A stretch of 64,000 nt of DNA from Muribaculaceae bacterium (GCA_017396945.1 JAFQKI010000009.1:1-64000); one strand, 5' to 3'; shown: positions 44,818 to 54,785, counted from the stretch's first letter. Notes: a model not told the origin generated them from the letters alone. Numbers and translations: made by a program.

Positions 44818-47646
44818 ATGAGAAAAACGTTTAATTTCCTATTCCTGTTATTGGGAATGGTGCTGTTATCAACAATGGCACAGGCTCAACAAATGCCTTC
44901 TTTGCCCGTGGATACAGCAGTGCGTATAGGTAAGTTGCCTAATGGCTTGACCTATTACATTCGTCACAATGAAACACCTAAAGGACAGGCGAGTTTTTAT
45001 ATCGCTCAAAAGGTGGGTTCTATTCTTGAAGAGGATGACCAACGCGGTCTTGCTCACTTCCTTGAACACATGTGTTTCAACGGAACCAAGAATTTCCCCG
45101 GCAATGAAGTGGTGAGTTGGTGTGAATCTGTAGGTATCAAGTTTGGTCAAAACCTTAATGCCTACACTTCAATTGATGAAACAGTTTATAACATTTCAAA
45201 TGCACCGGTAGCACGTGAAAGTGTCCAAGATTCATGCCTTTTGATCCTTCACGATTGGGCTAATGATCTTTTGCTTGAAGATGAAGAGATTGATAAAGAG
45301 CGTGGTGTAATTCATCAAGAATGGCGTCGATCAATGGTTGGTCAAATGCGCATTTTGGAGAATCTTTTACCTAAAATCTATCCCAACAGCCGTTATGGTT
45401 ATCGTTTGCCTATCGGTACTATGGAGGTTGTCGATAACTTCCCTTACAAGGCATTGCGCGATTACTATGAAGATTGGTATCGTCCCGATCAACAAGGAAT
45501 TATTGTGATTGGAGATATAGATGTGGATCGCATTGAAAAGAAAATCATTGAGATTTTCTCTGAAATCGAAATGCCCACTAATCCAAAAGAACGTGTATAT
45601 TATCCGGTGGAAGATACCCCCGGAACAATCTACGCAATCGGTCGTGATAAAGAGCAAAGTAACGCTATTATTGAGTTGCTGTTTAAAACTGAAGCATTCC
45701 CCGACACTCTTAAAGGTACTCTTGCTTACTTCATGCAAGATTATATGATTTCGATGATGACTTCAATGCTCAATTCTCGTTTCAATGATATGACTGCTAA
45801 ACCTGATGCGCCATTTGCTATGGCTGGAGCAAGTTATGGAGAGTTCTTTGTCGCTAAAACCAAAGATGCGTTCTCTGTGTCGGGTATTGCTAAAGGTAAC
45901 GATATCAAACCCGTGCTTGAAGCTATTTATCGTGAAGTGTTGCGTGCTCAACGTGGCGGTTTCACAGCATCAGAGTATGAACGTGCTCGCAGTGAATACC
46001 TTTCTCGCTTAGAAACATTATATAAGGATCGCGCCAATCGTGAATCGGATCGTTATGCACAAGAATATGTTCGTCACTTTATCGACAATGAGCCTATCCC
46101 TGGAATTGAGTATGAATATCAGACAATGAATCTATTGGCTAATCAAATTCCGGTTGAATATATTAATATGTTACTCCCCGAATTGATTACAGCCGATAAT
46201 CGTGTTGTGCTTGCGCTTCTTCCTGAAAAAGATGATTTTTTATTCCCAACTGAAGAAGAACTCGCGGCGGTAATGACAACTGTAGATGGTGAAACCATCG
46301 AAGCGTATGTGGATGAAGTAAACACCGATCCTCTTATCGCAGAACTTCCAGCTCCCGGTAAAATAATCGCTGAATCTCATAATGATACTTGGGACGCTAC
46401 AGAATGGACTTTGTCTAACGGAGCCAAAGTAATCGTTAAGAAAACTGACTTCAAAGATGACGAAGTGTTGTTTAACGCTATCGCTCTTGGTGGAACTTCG
46501 GTTTATCCTGATGATAAGGCAAATGATTTGATATTCATGCCTGTGGCGTTGTCACAATATGGACTTGGTACATACACCAATTCTGACTTTGTTAAGTATA
46601 TGGCCGGCAAGCAAGCTTCAGTAAGCGTGGATTTAAGTGATTACTATCGTGAATTAAACGGTAGCTCTACGCCAAAAGATCTCGGTACGATGATGGAAAT
46701 CATCTATATGATGTTTACCGGATTGAATTTGACTGAAGATGAATTTGCGGCGATGCAAAGCATGTATGCTGGTTATCTCCAAAATCAAGAAGCCAATCCA
46801 CAATATATCTGGAGCAAAACTTTGAGTGGAGCGTTATATAAGTCTCCTAAAAATCAAATGTTGAGCGTTGATATTATTAAGGCTGCCAACCGTCAAGAGA
46901 TACTTGACATTTCGCATCAAATGCTCTCTAATGCGGCTGACTTTACGTTTATCTTTATAGGTAATGTTGATGTTGACAGTCTCCGTCCTATGGTTGAGCA
47001 ATACATTGCAACAATCCCAGGCGATGCCGCAACTCGCGTATCAACCATTAAACGTGATGCAACGCTCGATATTACCCCGGGTCAAGGTAAAGATGAGTTT
47101 ACCGCTGTAATGGAAACTCCTCAAACTTATGTCGCAATCCGCAACTTTGGCGTATTGCCTTATGACATCAAAAATCAAAAACTTGCTTCGGTTGCCGGTC
47201 AGATTTTGAACGCTCGTTTAGTAGAGAAAGTGCGTGAGCGTGAAGGCGCAGTATATTCAATTGGAGCGTATGGTCAAATGTCTCGCATTGGAGATAATCC
47301 TGTAATGATGGGTACTACATTCCCAATGAAGCCCGAACTCAAAGATAAAGTGCTTGATATCATTGCCGGCGAGTTTAAGGCAATGGAAAGTGATGTGACT
47401 GAAACCGAATTGAATAAGGTGAAAGAATTTATGGTTAAGACTTTGACTGCGGGATTTGAGAAGAATGAAAATTGGCTTAACGCAATTTCAGGTGCTTGCA
47501 TGAATGGCGTTGATACATTCAACGATGCGGTTGACGTGATTAACGCAATCACGGTTGAAGATGTTCAGAACTTCATGAAACAACTTAACGCTCAAGGTAA
47601 CTATCGTGTTGTTATCCTTGATCCTGAAACTGCTTCGGCTGAATAA
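44818..47646 (+). CDS. M16-family zinc metallopeptidase (pitrilysin-like, periplasmic)
   Basis: The 942-residue protein has a signal peptide ending AQAQ (about residue 24) and an inverted zinc motif, HFLEH (His80, Glu83, His84), with Glu161 in ERGVIHQEWR as the third ligand. The domain order is catalytic M16 domain, M16_C, then a second pair lacking the zinc motif, the standard clam-shell form of pitrilysin and PqqL. The second half carries RLVEKVREREGAVYSIGAYG, the usual closing R/Y residues. It degrades peptides of limited size in the periplasm. It is a single-gene unit with a terminator at both ends. Secreted M16 proteases are numerous in Bacteroidales, so the exact substrate is open. Confidence 0.93.
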   Translation: MRKTFNFLFLLLGMVLLSTMAQAQQMPSLPVDTAVRIGKLPNGLTYYIRHNETPKGQASFYIAQKVGSILEEDDQRGLAHFLEHMCFNGTKNFPGNEVVSWCESVGIKFGQNLNAYTSIDETVYNISNAPVARESVQDSCLLILHDWANDLLLEDEEIDKERGVIHQEWRRSMVGQMRILENLLPKIYPNSRYGYRLPIGTMEVVDNFPYKALRDYYEDWYRPDQQGIIVIGDIDVDRIEKKIIEIFSEIEMPTNPKERVYYPVEDTPGTIYAIGRDKEQSNAIIELLFKTEAFPDTLKGTLAYFMQDYMISMMTSMLNSRFNDMTAKPDAPFAMAGASYGEFFVAKTKDAFSVSGIAKGNDIKPVLEAIYREVLRAQRGGFTASEYERARSEYLSRLETLYKDRANRESDRYAQEYVRHFIDNEPIPGIEYEYQTMNLLANQIPVEYINMLLPELITADNRVVLALLPEKDDFLFPTEEELAAVMTTVDGETIEAYVDEVNTDPLIAELPAPGKIIAESHNDTWDATEWTLSNGAKVIVKKTDFKDDEVLFNAIALGGTSVYPDDKANDLIFMPVALSQYGLGTYTNSDFVKYMAGKQASVSVDLSDYYRELNGSSTPKDLGTMMEIIYMMFTGLNLTEDEFAAMQSMYAGYLQNQEANPQYIWSKTLSGALYKSPKNQMLSVDIIKAANRQEILDISHQMLSNAADFTFIFIGNVDVDSLRPMVEQYIATIPGDAATRVSTIKRDATLDITPGQGKDEFTAVMETPQTYVAIRNFGVLPYDIKNQKLASVAGQILNARLVEKVREREGAVYSIGAYGQMSRIGDNPVMMGTTFPMKPELKDKVLDIIAGEFKAMESDVTETELNKVKEFMVKTLTAGFEKNENWLNAISGACMNGVDTFNDAVDVINAITVEDVQNFMKQLNAQGNYRVVILDPETASAE

Positions 47647-47676
47647 TCTTTCGTAATAAATAGCATTATTATGTGT

Positions 47677-47716
47677 GAGGCATATAGGCATAGCTTATAT
47701 GCCTCTTTTGTTTTTA
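47677..47716 (+). terminator. Terminator after the M16 protease gene
   Basis: A perfect 10-bp stem (47677-47686 with 47696-47705) leads into a T-rich run. Confidence 0.88.
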
Positions 47717-47812
47717 TATTGTTTCAACCTGAAACCTATACGTTTCGTCATAAAACCCCCATATTTCATCCAAAAAGTATTTTAATACTTGTTTTGTGTG
47801 GATAAAATTTAT

Positions 47813-47820
47813 TTACTTTG
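47813..47820 (+). promoter_or_regulatory. -7 element of the acidic protein/Sel1 operon
   Basis: TTACTTTG (one mismatch to TAnnTTTG), with TTTG 16 bp or TTG 21 bp upstream. The leader to ATG 47891 is about 65 nt and A-rich. Confidence 0.5.
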
Positions 47821-47890
47821 CATCAGAGAAATCGGTTAAAGCAATAATCGAATAAAACAAGAAATTATTAATAACTAAAAAATAACAGAT

Positions 47891-48544
47891 ATGAAAACTG
47901 AAATTAAAAATCAAAAATTGGAAGAAGATTTACTTGATTCTGCTATTGAAAACATGCAAGAAGAACAATCAAAGGGTAAAACAGGTAAAAAAGTCGCTCA
48001 AGCTGCTGGTTTTGCAAGTGTAGCCGGTCTTGGTGCTGTTGCTGCCGCCGCTATGTCTCAATTTGGCGAAGAAGAAGTAGTCGCTTCTATTGCAGAAGAA
48101 ACTGTTGAAGAACCTATCGAAGGAGATAATAATATCGCCTCTGTCCCCGGTTCTCATGGCAATGTTGCTTCGTCTTACTCAGTATCAGGAAATGGACAAA
48201 TCGGAGATGTTGAAAATGTTGACGTTGAAGTGTCAGAACCTGTAGTGATTTCTGATGAAGAGATATTGATTGATGATAGTGACTTTGATGATGTTGCATT
48301 TGTGGAACCTATTTTGGATGATGAAGTAGAATTGATTCAAATCGCCGATAGTGATATTCATGTAGAACCTATTGATATCGAGTCAATCATTATTGAAGAT
48401 ATGCCTATGGCCGACTCTGACGTTGCCGATGTCTATGGAATGGAAATTGATGATGTAAATATCGACATGGTTGAAATCGATTATAATACTGATCAAGATA
48501 TGGCTTATGGAGACGATTTCTCTTCATCAGTAGATATGTTTTAA
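47891..48544 (+). CDS. Highly acidic protein with one Gly/Ala-rich hydrophobic segment, function unknown
   Basis: The 217-residue protein has three zones. Residues 1-34 are charged and helical (KLEEDLLDSAIENMQEEQSKGK). Residues 36-57 are Gly/Ala/Val-rich (VAQAAGFASVAGLGAVAAAAM), perhaps a weak transmembrane or packing helix. Residues 60-217 are strongly acidic, with repeated I/V-D/E pairs (EPVVISDEEILIDDSDFDD, EPIDIESIIIEDMP) and hardly any basic residues. No signal peptide or known domain was seen. The 18-bp gap to the Sel1-repeat gene implies one operon. It could be a calcium- or partner-binding scaffold or a partner of the Sel1 protein; I do not recognise a family. Confidence 0.7.
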   Translation: MKTEIKNQKLEEDLLDSAIENMQEEQSKGKTGKKVAQAAGFASVAGLGAVAAAAMSQFGEEEVVASIAEETVEEPIEGDNNIASVPGSHGNVASSYSVSGNGQIGDVENVDVEVSEPVVISDEEILIDDSDFDDVAFVEPILDDEVELIQIADSDIHVEPIDIESIIIEDMPMADSDVADVYGMEIDDVNIDMVEIDYNTDQDMAYGDDFSSSVDMF

Positions 48545-48562
48545 TTTTTAATAGTAAGAATA

Positions 48563-50113
48563 ATGAGAAAGTTTTTATATTCAATAGTTGCTTTTATTGC
48601 AATTGCTCCTGCTGTTAAGACACAGGCTCAATCAGGAAATGATTTGGTAATCAGCCCTATATATGAGGCTAAACTCGATAGCGTGATGGATATTATGCAA
48701 CGCGCTAAGGACGGAGATGCAGATTGCCAAAATGTTGTAGGTAATTGGTATTTTGAGGGTAAGCACGTTGATCAAAGTTATGCTACTGCTGCAAAATGGT
48801 GGTCAAATGCTGCCGCAAATGGAAGTGTTGATGCGATAGGTAACCTTGGTATCTGCTACCACTTTGGGTTAGGCGTTGAGTGTGATACGGTAAAGGCAAA
48901 AGGTTTATATATTAAATCTATTGAGAAGGGTTCACTTGATTTATTTGAGGTGTTGGCTGAAGTCGGCGAAGATGGAGATGAACTTTGCAGCATTGTGGTT
49001 GCTGAATGTTACCTTAAAGGTATCGGTGTAGGACGCAATAAAGATAAAGCGATAGAATACCTTAGCAGAGTGGCTAAAGATGGTTCTGTAAATGCTCAAC
49101 GTGAACTTGCGTTAGTCTTGCTTAATGATAAAAATCCCAAAGATGCCGCTGTTTGGTTCAAGCGTGCTGCTGATGGTGGCGATCTTGTTTCGACATATTA
49201 TTATGGTTGGTTGCTTTATAATGGCAGGGGAGTGTCAAGAGATGTGCAAAACGGTGTGATTTATTTACTTAAGGCCGCTGAGGGCGGGTTGCCTCAATCA
49301 CAATACTTTGTAGGTACAATTTATGCTTCAGGTAAAGGTTTGCCATTGGATGAGACTCAAGCAGTGGAATGGTTCACTCGTGCCGCTTGTGGCGACAATG
49401 CCAATGCGATGTGGGAACTTGGAGAATGCTACCGATTGGGTAAAGGTGTAGCTGTTGATTTCAACCGTGCCGCAAAGTGGTATAGCGAAGCAGTTGCAAC
49501 CGGGAAATATAAACGTCAGTTTACAAAATTGTGTGAAGAGCAAGCAGGCACTCCGTTTATGAAGTATCTTCAAGGCTTAAAAGCATATCTCGTTGATAAA
49601 AACTATGAATTGGCTCTCTCATTGTTTAAAGAAGTGGAAAAAGCCAAATACATCAATGGTAAAACTATGCAAGCTGTAATTCTTCGTGACAAGAATTATG
49701 CTAAACGTGACGACAAGAAAGCGTTTAAGATGTTTAAACAAGCGTGGGAAAAGGGCGATCCATTGGCGGCTTATTACATGGGTTTAATGTATGAGAGTGG
49801 TCAAGGAGTGGAACAAAATGCCGATTTAGCTATGGATATGCTTAAAGCGTCAGCAGAGAAAGGTTGTGCCGCTGCGATGTGTTATATCGGTGATATCTGT
49901 TATGAAGGTCGTGGATATGCTCAAAATTATCAAACTGCCGTAAACTGGTATCTGCATGCACAAAAACAACTTGGGTTGACTTCTAATTCGGCTAAACGTC
50001 TTGCTCATTGCTATGAAGAAGGTCTTGGCGGTTTGGACGTGGACGCAAAAGCGGCAAAGAAAACTCTTGAAACAAAGAATGTGAACATTGTCACAATTCT
50101 AAAATTGATTTAA
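48563..50113 (+). CDS. Secreted Sel1-repeat protein
   Basis: The 516-residue protein has a signal peptide (MRKFLYSIVAFIAIAPAVKTQAQ) and about nine or ten Sel1-like repeats of ~36 residues. Each has patterns such as A-x-LG-x-CY-x-G-x-GV-x-D and AAKWW-x-x-AA-x-x-G; clear examples lie near residues 60-100, 205-245, 245-285 and 405-445. The solenoid should sit in the periplasm and bind other proteins or peptides. A break in the repeat pattern around 320-375 (KLCEEQAGTPFMKYLQGLK) suggests a hinge. It is co-transcribed with the acidic protein gene 18 bp upstream and is followed by a terminator. Partners are unknown. Confidence 0.85.
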   Translation: MRKFLYSIVAFIAIAPAVKTQAQSGNDLVISPIYEAKLDSVMDIMQRAKDGDADCQNVVGNWYFEGKHVDQSYATAAKWWSNAAANGSVDAIGNLGICYHFGLGVECDTVKAKGLYIKSIEKGSLDLFEVLAEVGEDGDELCSIVVAECYLKGIGVGRNKDKAIEYLSRVAKDGSVNAQRELALVLLNDKNPKDAAVWFKRAADGGDLVSTYYYGWLLYNGRGVSRDVQNGVIYLLKAAEGGLPQSQYFVGTIYASGKGLPLDETQAVEWFTRAACGDNANAMWELGECYRLGKGVAVDFNRAAKWYSEAVATGKYKRQFTKLCEEQAGTPFMKYLQGLKAYLVDKNYELALSLFKEVEKAKYINGKTMQAVILRDKNYAKRDDKKAFKMFKQAWEKGDPLAAYYMGLMYESGQGVEQNADLAMDMLKASAEKGCAAAMCYIGDICYEGRGYAQNYQTAVNWYLHAQKQLGLTSNSAKRLAHCYEEGLGGLDVDAKAAKKTLETKNVNIVTILKLI

Positions 50114-50133
50114 AAATAATAATCTGATACACC

Positions 50134-50174
50134 AAAAGGCGGTCTGTTATCGTTAATTAACAGACTGCTTTTTG
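50134..50174 (+). terminator. Terminator after the Sel1-repeat gene
   Basis: Arms GCGGTCTGTTA and TAACAGACTGC (one mismatched pair) surround a short loop and lead into TTTTTG, 20 bp after the stop. Confidence 0.85.
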
Positions 50175-50209
50175 CTTTTATATATTTATTTTATCAAATA
50201 AAAAACAAG

Positions 50210-50887
50210 TTGAAAAAATTATATAACATAATAGTGGCGGCAGGGAGTGGAAGCCGTTTTGGACAGGATCTTCCGAAACAGTATTGTGACCTGAGAGGTC
50301 GTCCGGTATTGATGCACACCATTGAGCGTATGCGTAAAGCAATGCCTCATGCCGATTTCGTATTGGTTATAAATGAAGTTTGTCAAAACTTGTGGGATGA
50401 CTTGTGCGATCGTTATGACTTTGTTTCGCCGACAATTGTTTATGGTGGTGCTACACGTTGGCAATCGGTGAAAAATGCAATTAATGCAATTCCCGGTGAT
50501 GCCGATGTTGTTATGGTGCATGACGGAGCGCGTCCACTTGTTAATGCTGCAATGATTGAACGTATCGTGCAAGCGTTGTCGCAAGATGGTGTAGATGGTG
50601 TTATTCCTGTTGTCCCGGTAATAGATTCGTTGCGCATGATTGAACCCGGAGGAGCATCAATAGCAGTAGATCGCGCTAAATTCAAATCGGTTCAAACTCC
50701 GCAAGCGTTTGATGCGAGTAAGTTGCTTCAAGCCTATTCGCTTCCATACTATGATACATTTACCGATGACGCTTCAGTAATGGCTGCCGCAGGATATGAT
50801 AAAATTAAACTTGTTGAGGGTGACGCTCATAACATAAAAATCACGTTGCCCGATGATTTGAAAATTGCCGAGATATACATGAGATGA
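50210..50887 (+). CDS. ispD: 2-C-methyl-D-erythritol 4-phosphate cytidylyltransferase
   Basis: The 225-residue protein has the nucleotidyltransferase start IIVAAGSGSRFG with PKQY (Lys binds CTP), the metal and substrate block MVHDGARPLV, and TDDASVMAAAGY near the end. It converts MEP and CTP to CDP-methylerythritol in the MEP isoprenoid pathway. The start is TTG 50210; no ATG is in frame before the conserved AAGSGSRFG. recG starts 1 bp after the stop, so the two are probably co-transcribed. The preceding terminator marks the start of this unit; no strong promoter was seen. Confidence 0.95.
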   Translation: MKKLYNIIVAAGSGSRFGQDLPKQYCDLRGRPVLMHTIERMRKAMPHADFVLVINEVCQNLWDDLCDRYDFVSPTIVYGGATRWQSVKNAINAIPGDADVVMVHDGARPLVNAAMIERIVQALSQDGVDGVIPVVPVIDSLRMIEPGGASIAVDRAKFKSVQTPQAFDASKLLQAYSLPYYDTFTDDASVMAAAGYDKIKLVEGDAHNIKITLPDDLKIAEIYMR

Positions 50888-50888
50888 C

Positions 50889-52979
50889 ATGAATAGATTG
50901 CGTTCGCTCGATATAAAATTTCTAAAAGGAATAGGACCTGCTCGTGCCGAGTTGTTGAAAAAACAACTTGGCATTGCGTCATATTATGATTTACTTTATC
51001 ATTTCCCATCTCATTATGTCGATCGTTCGCAAATATATCATATTCGTGATTTAAATGGTGAGATGCCGGCAGTCCAACTCAAAGGTCGCTTTGTGTCGTT
51101 TTCGGTTCATGGTGAGGGCGCAAAATCTCGATTGGTAGGGCTGTTTTCAGACGGAACCGGTGCTATTGAACTGGTGTGGTTTCGTCGCATTAAGCAGATA
51201 AAAGACGCTTATCACATAGGTAGTGAATATGTCTTGTTTGGTAGGCCTGCTGAGTTTAATGGTCGATGGTCTATTGTTCACCCCGAAGTTGATACAACGA
51301 CATCGGTTGGGGCAATGCAAGGATTGCGTGGAGTGTATCCGCTTACCGAAACATTACGTAATCGAGGTGTCTCATCTCGCACACTATTTATGTGGGTGCA
51401 GACTGCGCTTGTGGCAACTCAACATATAAAAGACCCTATACCGGAGGAGATTGCTATACGATTAAATTTGATGCCATTGCGTGAGGCTCTTATCGTAATT
51501 CATAATCCGCAAAACAACGAGCAATTGCAACGAGCTCGTTTTAGATTGAAGTTTGAAGAGTTGTTTTATCTGCAACTAAACATTCAGCAATATTCTCGCC
51601 GTCGGTCGGCTCAGATTATTGGATTTCGTTTTGCTCGTATAGGTCATTTCTTTAACTCATTTTACTCGCAGTGTCTCCCATTTGAACTCACCGGAGCGCA
51701 AAAGCGAGTTATTAAGGAGATACGTGCCGACATGGGAAGCGGTTGCCAAATGAACCGGTTGTTGCAAGGGGATGTTGGCAGTGGTAAAACGCTTGTTGCA
51801 TTGCTATGTATGTTAATCGCTCTTGACAATGGGACGCAGGCATGTTTAATGGCTCCGACTGAAATTCTTGCTTCACAGCATTTTGAGACGATTTCAAAAC
51901 TTGTTGCGCCGATAGGTATTAATGTGAAATTGCTTACCGGCTCTACTCGTAAAAAAGAACGTGATTTGATACATTCACAATTGGAGGATGGTTCATTGCA
52001 CATACTCATCGGTACACATGCTGTTATTGAAGACAATGTGCAATTTCACAATCTTGGTTTTGTTGTGATTGATGAGCAACATCGATTTGGTGTGGCTCAG
52101 CGTGCTCGTTTGTGGAAGAAAAACATTACTCCGCCTCATGTGCTTGTCATGACGGCAACACCGATTCCGCGCACACTTGCCATGACGGTTTATGGCGATT
52201 TGGATGTGTCGGTTATTGATGAGTTGCCACCCGGGCGCAAACCGGTTGAAACGCTTTTAAGATATGACGAGCAACGCCTACAAGTTTATCAAGCTGTTGG
52301 GCGGCAGTTAAAACAAGGACGTCAGGTTTATATTGTTTATCCGCTTATTCAAGAAAATGAAAAACTTGATTTGCGATGCCTTGAAGAGGGCTACGAACTC
52401 ATTCGTGAGACTTTCCCGATGTATCGTGTTGCTTATGTTCATGGTAAGATGAAACCATCTGAAAAAGATTATCAAATGATGCTTTTTGCTACTCATCAGG
52501 CCGATATTCTTGTTGCTACTACGGTGATTGAAGTAGGGGTTAACGTCCCTAATGCTACAACCATGATAATTGAGAATGCCGAGCGTTTTGGCTTGTCTCA
52601 GTTACATCAACTGCGAGGCAGGGTAGGGCGTGGTGACGGACAAAGCTACTGTATATTGATGACGAAATATAAAATCGCAAAGGAAACTCGACAACGGTTG
52701 GAGATTATGACATCGACAACCGATGGCTTTGTCGTGGCTGAGGCAGACCTGAAGATGCGCGGTCCGGGTGACTTGGAGGGTACTATGCAGAGTGGCATCG
52801 CTTTTGACTTGCATATTGCCAATCTTGCATCCGATGGACAGATTGTGCAACTCGCTCGTGATATGGCCGACGATCTATTGGATAAAGATCCTGAATTGGC
52901 TCAGCCTCAATATGCTATGTTGCGCAATCATCTCTCTCAATTATTTGATAAAAAGGTTGATTGGAGTCGTATAAGCTAA
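50889..52979 (+). CDS. recG: ATP-dependent DNA helicase RecG
   Basis: The 696-residue protein has the RecG order: an N-terminal wedge/OB domain (about 60-160, QLKGRFVSFSVHG), then the helicase core with Walker A GDVGSGKT (about 297-304), DEQH, TATPIPRTLAMT, the RVGRGD motif and the TRG segment near the C-terminus (GDLEGTMQSG). It drives branch migration and fork reversal at stalled replication forks. It begins 1 bp after ispD and is followed by a hairpin terminator. Confidence 0.97.
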   Translation: MNRLRSLDIKFLKGIGPARAELLKKQLGIASYYDLLYHFPSHYVDRSQIYHIRDLNGEMPAVQLKGRFVSFSVHGEGAKSRLVGLFSDGTGAIELVWFRRIKQIKDAYHIGSEYVLFGRPAEFNGRWSIVHPEVDTTTSVGAMQGLRGVYPLTETLRNRGVSSRTLFMWVQTALVATQHIKDPIPEEIAIRLNLMPLREALIVIHNPQNNEQLQRARFRLKFEELFYLQLNIQQYSRRRSAQIIGFRFARIGHFFNSFYSQCLPFELTGAQKRVIKEIRADMGSGCQMNRLLQGDVGSGKTLVALLCMLIALDNGTQACLMAPTEILASQHFETISKLVAPIGINVKLLTGSTRKKERDLIHSQLEDGSLHILIGTHAVIEDNVQFHNLGFVVIDEQHRFGVAQRARLWKKNITPPHVLVMTATPIPRTLAMTVYGDLDVSVIDELPPGRKPVETLLRYDEQRLQVYQAVGRQLKQGRQVYIVYPLIQENEKLDLRCLEEGYELIRETFPMYRVAYVHGKMKPSEKDYQMMLFATHQADILVATTVIEVGVNVPNATTMIIENAERFGLSQLHQLRGRVGRGDGQSYCILMTKYKIAKETRQRLEIMTSTTDGFVVAEADLKMRGPGDLEGTMQSGIAFDLHIANLASDGQIVQLARDMADDLLDKDPELAQPQYAMLRNHLSQLFDKKVDWSRIS

Positions 52980-53039
52980 AATGTTTTAGTTAACATTCTA
53001 TTAACATGATGATGCCAAAATATGGAGATGACAAACGAG

Positions 53040-53062
53040 ACATGTTGTAAAACATGTTTTTT
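53040..53062 (+). terminator. Terminator after recG
   Basis: A perfect 7-bp stem (ACATGTT and AACATGT) closes a GTAA loop and leads into six Ts. Confidence 0.8.
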
Positions 53063-53166
53063 GTAACCTTGCTGATGGTCAGCGTGTTAGTATTGGATTT
53101 ACTGTATTTAAATCTGCTTTTGATTTTTTAGCATCTCTAAGACTTCTCTAAGTGGGTAAAAATCAC

Positions 53167-53174
53167 TAACTTTG
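53167..53174 (+). promoter_or_regulatory. -7 element of ndk
   Basis: TAACTTTG lies 39 bp before ATG 53214. It makes the longer reading frame from 53172 impossible, since that start would precede the transcription start. Confidence 0.55.
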
Positions 53175-53213
53175 AGAGAATTTTTGTTCAATCGTGAAAA
53201 TAATATAAAAACT

Positions 53214-53678
53214 ATGCAAGAAAAAACATTGGTCATATTAAAACCTTCGGCAGTTGAACGTGGACTCATGGGCGAGATTATTACTCGTTTTGAACGCAAA
53301 AGTTTATCTATTGTAGGTATGAAAATGATGAAGCTTGATGAACCTATTTTGAGAGAACATTATGCTCATCTTGTTGACCGTCCGTTTTTCCCTTGGATAC
53401 TTGCTTCAATGATGGCAACTCCGGTAGTCGTATTATGTATTAAAGGTAATGACGCTGTTAACGTAGTGAGAATGATGACCGGAGCTACAAATGGACGTAA
53501 GGCTGAGCCGGGAACTATCCGTGGCGATTATAGCTTGAGTGCTCAAGAAAATATCGTTCACGCATCTGATAGCGTAGAGTCGGCAACAGTTGAACTTGCT
53601 CGTTTCTTTAAACCTGAGGAGATTATGGAATTTACACATTCCTCTCAAGCGTTTATCTATGCTCCCGATGAAATTTGA
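53214..53678 (+). CDS. ndk: Nucleoside diphosphate kinase
   Basis: The 154-residue protein begins EKTLVILKPSAVERG and has the phospho-acceptor His116 in ENIVHASDS. It transfers phosphate between nucleoside di- and triphosphates through a phosphohistidine. A short insertion (ASMMATPVVVLCIKG) is standard. The start at ATG 53214 matches family length and the promoter position. Confidence 0.97.
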   Translation: MQEKTLVILKPSAVERGLMGEIITRFERKSLSIVGMKMMKLDEPILREHYAHLVDRPFFPWILASMMATPVVVLCIKGNDAVNVVRMMTGATNGRKAEPGTIRGDYSLSAQENIVHASDSVESATVELARFFKPEEIMEFTHSSQAFIYAPDEI

Positions 53679-53732
53679 TATTTAAATACCATTAAATACT
53701 AACTCTAATTTTTTAATAACAAAAACATTAAA

Positions 53733-54722
53733 ATGCTTTTATCTAAAACATCTAAATTGACTATCTCGTTGACGATGGCATTAGCTTTTGCTTTCCCCGC
53801 AATGGCTCAAACCTATCGTTTGCCGGGCGCACACTCTTCAGAACATAGCGAACTCATCGCCGGTCAGGTTAATGTAGGCGATCAAATAAGAGTTGAAGAA
53901 ACCGAGCAATTTCTCGAACAACTCTTTGAAGAAGAACTTGAACCGGAAGGCGACATATATGAAATAGGTTGGGATAGCGAGTCTGTGAATTGCTACAAAG
54001 GTATGGAAGTCCCTCAAACCAAAGTTATCGATGTCAGCGACTTCTGTATGCCACATCCCGGATATGTAACCTCTAATTATGGTTATCGTAAACGTTTCCG
54101 TCGCATGCACCGTGGCATTGATCTTAAAGCATTCACCGGTGATACCATTAGAGCTGCGTTTGATGGCAAAGTGCGTCTCACCAAATATGAACGTCGCGGC
54201 TATGGCTATTATGTAGTGATGCGTCATGGCAACGAACTTGAAACCGTTTATGCCCATCTCTCTAAATTCCTTGTGAAGCCCGACCAATATGTTAAAGCCG
54301 GGGATCCTATTGGACTTGCCGGAAACACCGGTCGCAGTTTTGGTTCACATCTGCACTTTGAGACACGTTTTATGGGATATGCAATCAATCCCGCCGCGAT
54401 ATTTGACTTTGCCAACCAGACTGTGCATACTGATGAGTACACTTTTGATAAAGATACTTATGAAGAAGCTCGTGATTACTCTCCTGCGGCTCAACAAGCC
54501 TATGCCGAGCAATATCGCCAGCAATACATGAACAATCGTTCTGCCAACTCCGGCAACGATAGCGGTGCATCTTCATCAAAAGTTTACCACAAAGTGCGTT
54601 CAGGTGAATGTCTAAGCAAAATAGCTCAACGTTATGGAGTGTCGGTTCGTCAAATATGTCGTCTTAATGGCATCAAGACAACATCAAAACTCAAAATCGG
54701 ACAACGTCTGCGAGTAAAATAA
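53733..54722 (+). CDS. M23 peptidase with C-terminal LysM domain
   Basis: The 329-residue secreted protein has a signal peptide (cut near MAQ, residue 26), an acidic linker (about 45-80), an M23 (LytM) domain with zinc ligands His126 and Asp130 in HRGID, His175 in YAHLS and the HLH motif His206/His208 (SHLHFE), and one LysM domain (about 285-329). All metal ligands are present, so it should be an active endopeptidase that cuts peptide cross-links in the wall, held there by LysM. It follows ndk by 54 bp and is closed by a terminator. Confidence 0.93.
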   Translation: MLLSKTSKLTISLTMALAFAFPAMAQTYRLPGAHSSEHSELIAGQVNVGDQIRVEETEQFLEQLFEEELEPEGDIYEIGWDSESVNCYKGMEVPQTKVIDVSDFCMPHPGYVTSNYGYRKRFRRMHRGIDLKAFTGDTIRAAFDGKVRLTKYERRGYGYYVVMRHGNELETVYAHLSKFLVKPDQYVKAGDPIGLAGNTGRSFGSHLHFETRFMGYAINPAAIFDFANQTVHTDEYTFDKDTYEEARDYSPAAQQAYAEQYRQQYMNNRSANSGNDSGASSSKVYHKVRSGECLSKIAQRYGVSVRQICRLNGIKTTSKLKIGQRLRVK

Positions 54723-54755
54723 CCGCGAAATAAAATTTCAAAACGATACATCTTG

Positions 54756-54785
54756 GAGGCTTCACAATTGTGTAGCCTCTTTTTG
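54756..54785 (+). terminator. Terminator after the M23 peptidase gene
   Basis: GAGGCT and AGCCTC arms enclose a self-complementary CACAATTGTG, giving a stem of about 11 bp with one T-T mismatch, then five Ts. Confidence 0.8.
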
